The notes beneath the pieces are model-generated. The model was not told the origin of the DNA and made no database searches. It worked only from the letters and a program-made list of their open reading frames with translations. Position numbers and translations under genes: made by a program. A stretch of DNA of 7,791 nt. It comes from DATEMK01 sp035275625 (GTDB taxonomy: Bacteria > Bacteroidota > Bacteroidia > AKYH767-A > OLB10). The stretch covers positions 1 to 7,791 of the forward strand of contig DATEMK010000279.1 of the NCBI GenBank assembly GCA_035275625.1. Direction: 5' to 3'. Below, piece by piece: positions 7,267-7,791 of this stretch. Position 1 is the stretch's first letter. The number at the start of each line of letters is the position of its first letter.

Positions 7267-7518
7267 TCATTTATTCAACTCTGAATGCAAGACGTTTTTA
7301 TTTTCCATTTTGTTAAACTCCGAAAATCCTTCATCTTTATCCTCCCCTAAAACATTTGTCCCGGGTACCCATTCACCATAAAAATAATCCTGCATCCGGC
7401 ACCGTGTGCAAATTCTTTTTTTACTGAATTTATAAGATTCCCCGTTTGCTTTTATTGAATTTGACAAATCGGTGGTGATCCATGTATGGCCGAAATGTTT
7501 ACAAATAAATTTATTCAT
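7267..7518 (-). CDS. Small Cys/His-rich protein, possible zinc ribbon
   Basis: An 83-residue protein starting at an ATG after an A-rich leader. The N-terminal CKHFGHTW (6-13) and the RICTRCRMQDYFYG stretch (36-49) supply C6, H8, H11, C37 and C40, enough for one zinc site. The order C-x-x-F-G-H-x-W followed by CxxC resembles small proteins of the DUF1660 type and related Bacteroidota hypotheticals. I recall this from the motif pattern and have not tested it by search. The second half (50-83) is acidic and polar with no predicted fold, and there is no signal peptide or membrane segment. It lies upstream of the kinase gene on the same strand, but the 117-base gap holds the kinase promoter motif, so it is probably a separate unit. 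That it is a real gene is likely; its function is unknown. Confidence 0.6.
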   Translation of the reverse strand: MNKFICKHFGHTWITTDLSNSIKANGESYKFSKKRICTRCRMQDYFYGEWVPGTNVLGEDKDEGFSEFNKMENKNVLHSELNK

Positions 7519-7791
7519 GATAATCTTTTTTTAACATGATTGCGAAGTTCTTTATTTCTTTTAATATGAAATTTAAAATTCTTTTCAAATTATTAACATC
7601 TTACTGTTATCACTACCCATCCCGTCACCCCCGCAATTCCCAAATCAAAAACCCCGGCCTCCCTCCATGTAACTTTTTTATCCTCAACTTATGTTTTACC
7701 GTTATACTCATTTTGAAAATTAAAGTTTCTGACCAGGCAGCTATTTTCGGAAAAGTATCTTAAAGGAGGGAATGTTAAGGTTTAAGGGTTT
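7519..7791. other. Right edge without a convincing gene
   Basis: This stretch is AT-rich apart from a C-rich patch around 7619-7665. An open frame at 7536-7763 on the plus strand has a low-complexity translation with no domain or motif and is not accepted. At the very end AGGAGGG (7764-7770) is followed one base later by an ATG at 7772 that stays open to the edge. The spacing is too tight for a normal ribosome site, so I do not call a gene. No tRNA, terminator hairpin or repeat was recognised. Confidence 0.5.

Noticed and set aside
7536..7763. Plus-strand open frame of 75 codons
   Set aside because: Low-complexity hydrophobic and lysine-rich translation, no recognisable motif and no start context. 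It looks like random AT-rich sequence.
7764..7791. AGGAGGG followed by ATG at 7772 as the start of a rightward gene
   Set aside because: The spacing is one base, only six codons are visible before the edge, and the other genes here do not use Shine-Dalgarno sites.

Overview
The window looks like chromosomal DNA of a member of the Bacteroidota. Three signs support this: a secreted protein with a type IX secretion (T9SS) C-terminal sorting domain, starts without Shine-Dalgarno sequences, and several matches to the Bacteroidota -7 promoter motif TAnnTTTG. The DNA is moderately AT-rich. I see no rRNA, tRNA, CRISPR array, transposase or phage structural gene.

Layout, left to right. Bases 1-170 are AT-rich and apparently non-coding. 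Bases 171-1631 (minus) encode a membrane sensor, TM-CHASE3-TM-PAS-PAS, which stops right after the second PAS domain with no kinase or other output domain. A divergent spacer separates it from 1759-3414 (plus), a secreted protein with seven repeats that resemble beta-propeller blades and a T9SS type A sorting domain. This gene runs tail to tail, with a gap of only 3 bases, into a minus-strand cluster read right to left: a short KdpD-like histidine kinase (7149-6067), an overlapping KdpE-type response regulator (6074-5388), and a Kup potassium transporter (5361-3418). Further right, on the minus strand, is a small Cys/His-rich, possibly zinc-binding protein (7518-7267). The last 270 bases carry no convincing gene.

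The clearest functional unit is kinase, regulator and kup. The kinase and regulator overlap by 8 bases and kup follows within 26 bases, so the three are probably co-transcribed, perhaps from the TACATTTG motif at 7173-7180. In well-studied bacteria KdpDE controls the Kdp potassium ATPase. Here the transporter beside the pair is Kup, and the kinase has the KdpD membrane and catalytic parts but not its large N-terminal cytoplasmic sensor. I therefore infer a potassium or osmotic response module.

The families here are known. The points most worth a second look are the kup linkage of a shortened KdpD, the sensor with no output domain, the architecture of the repeat protein, and the small Cys/His protein. 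I did not find evidence for a wholly new system.
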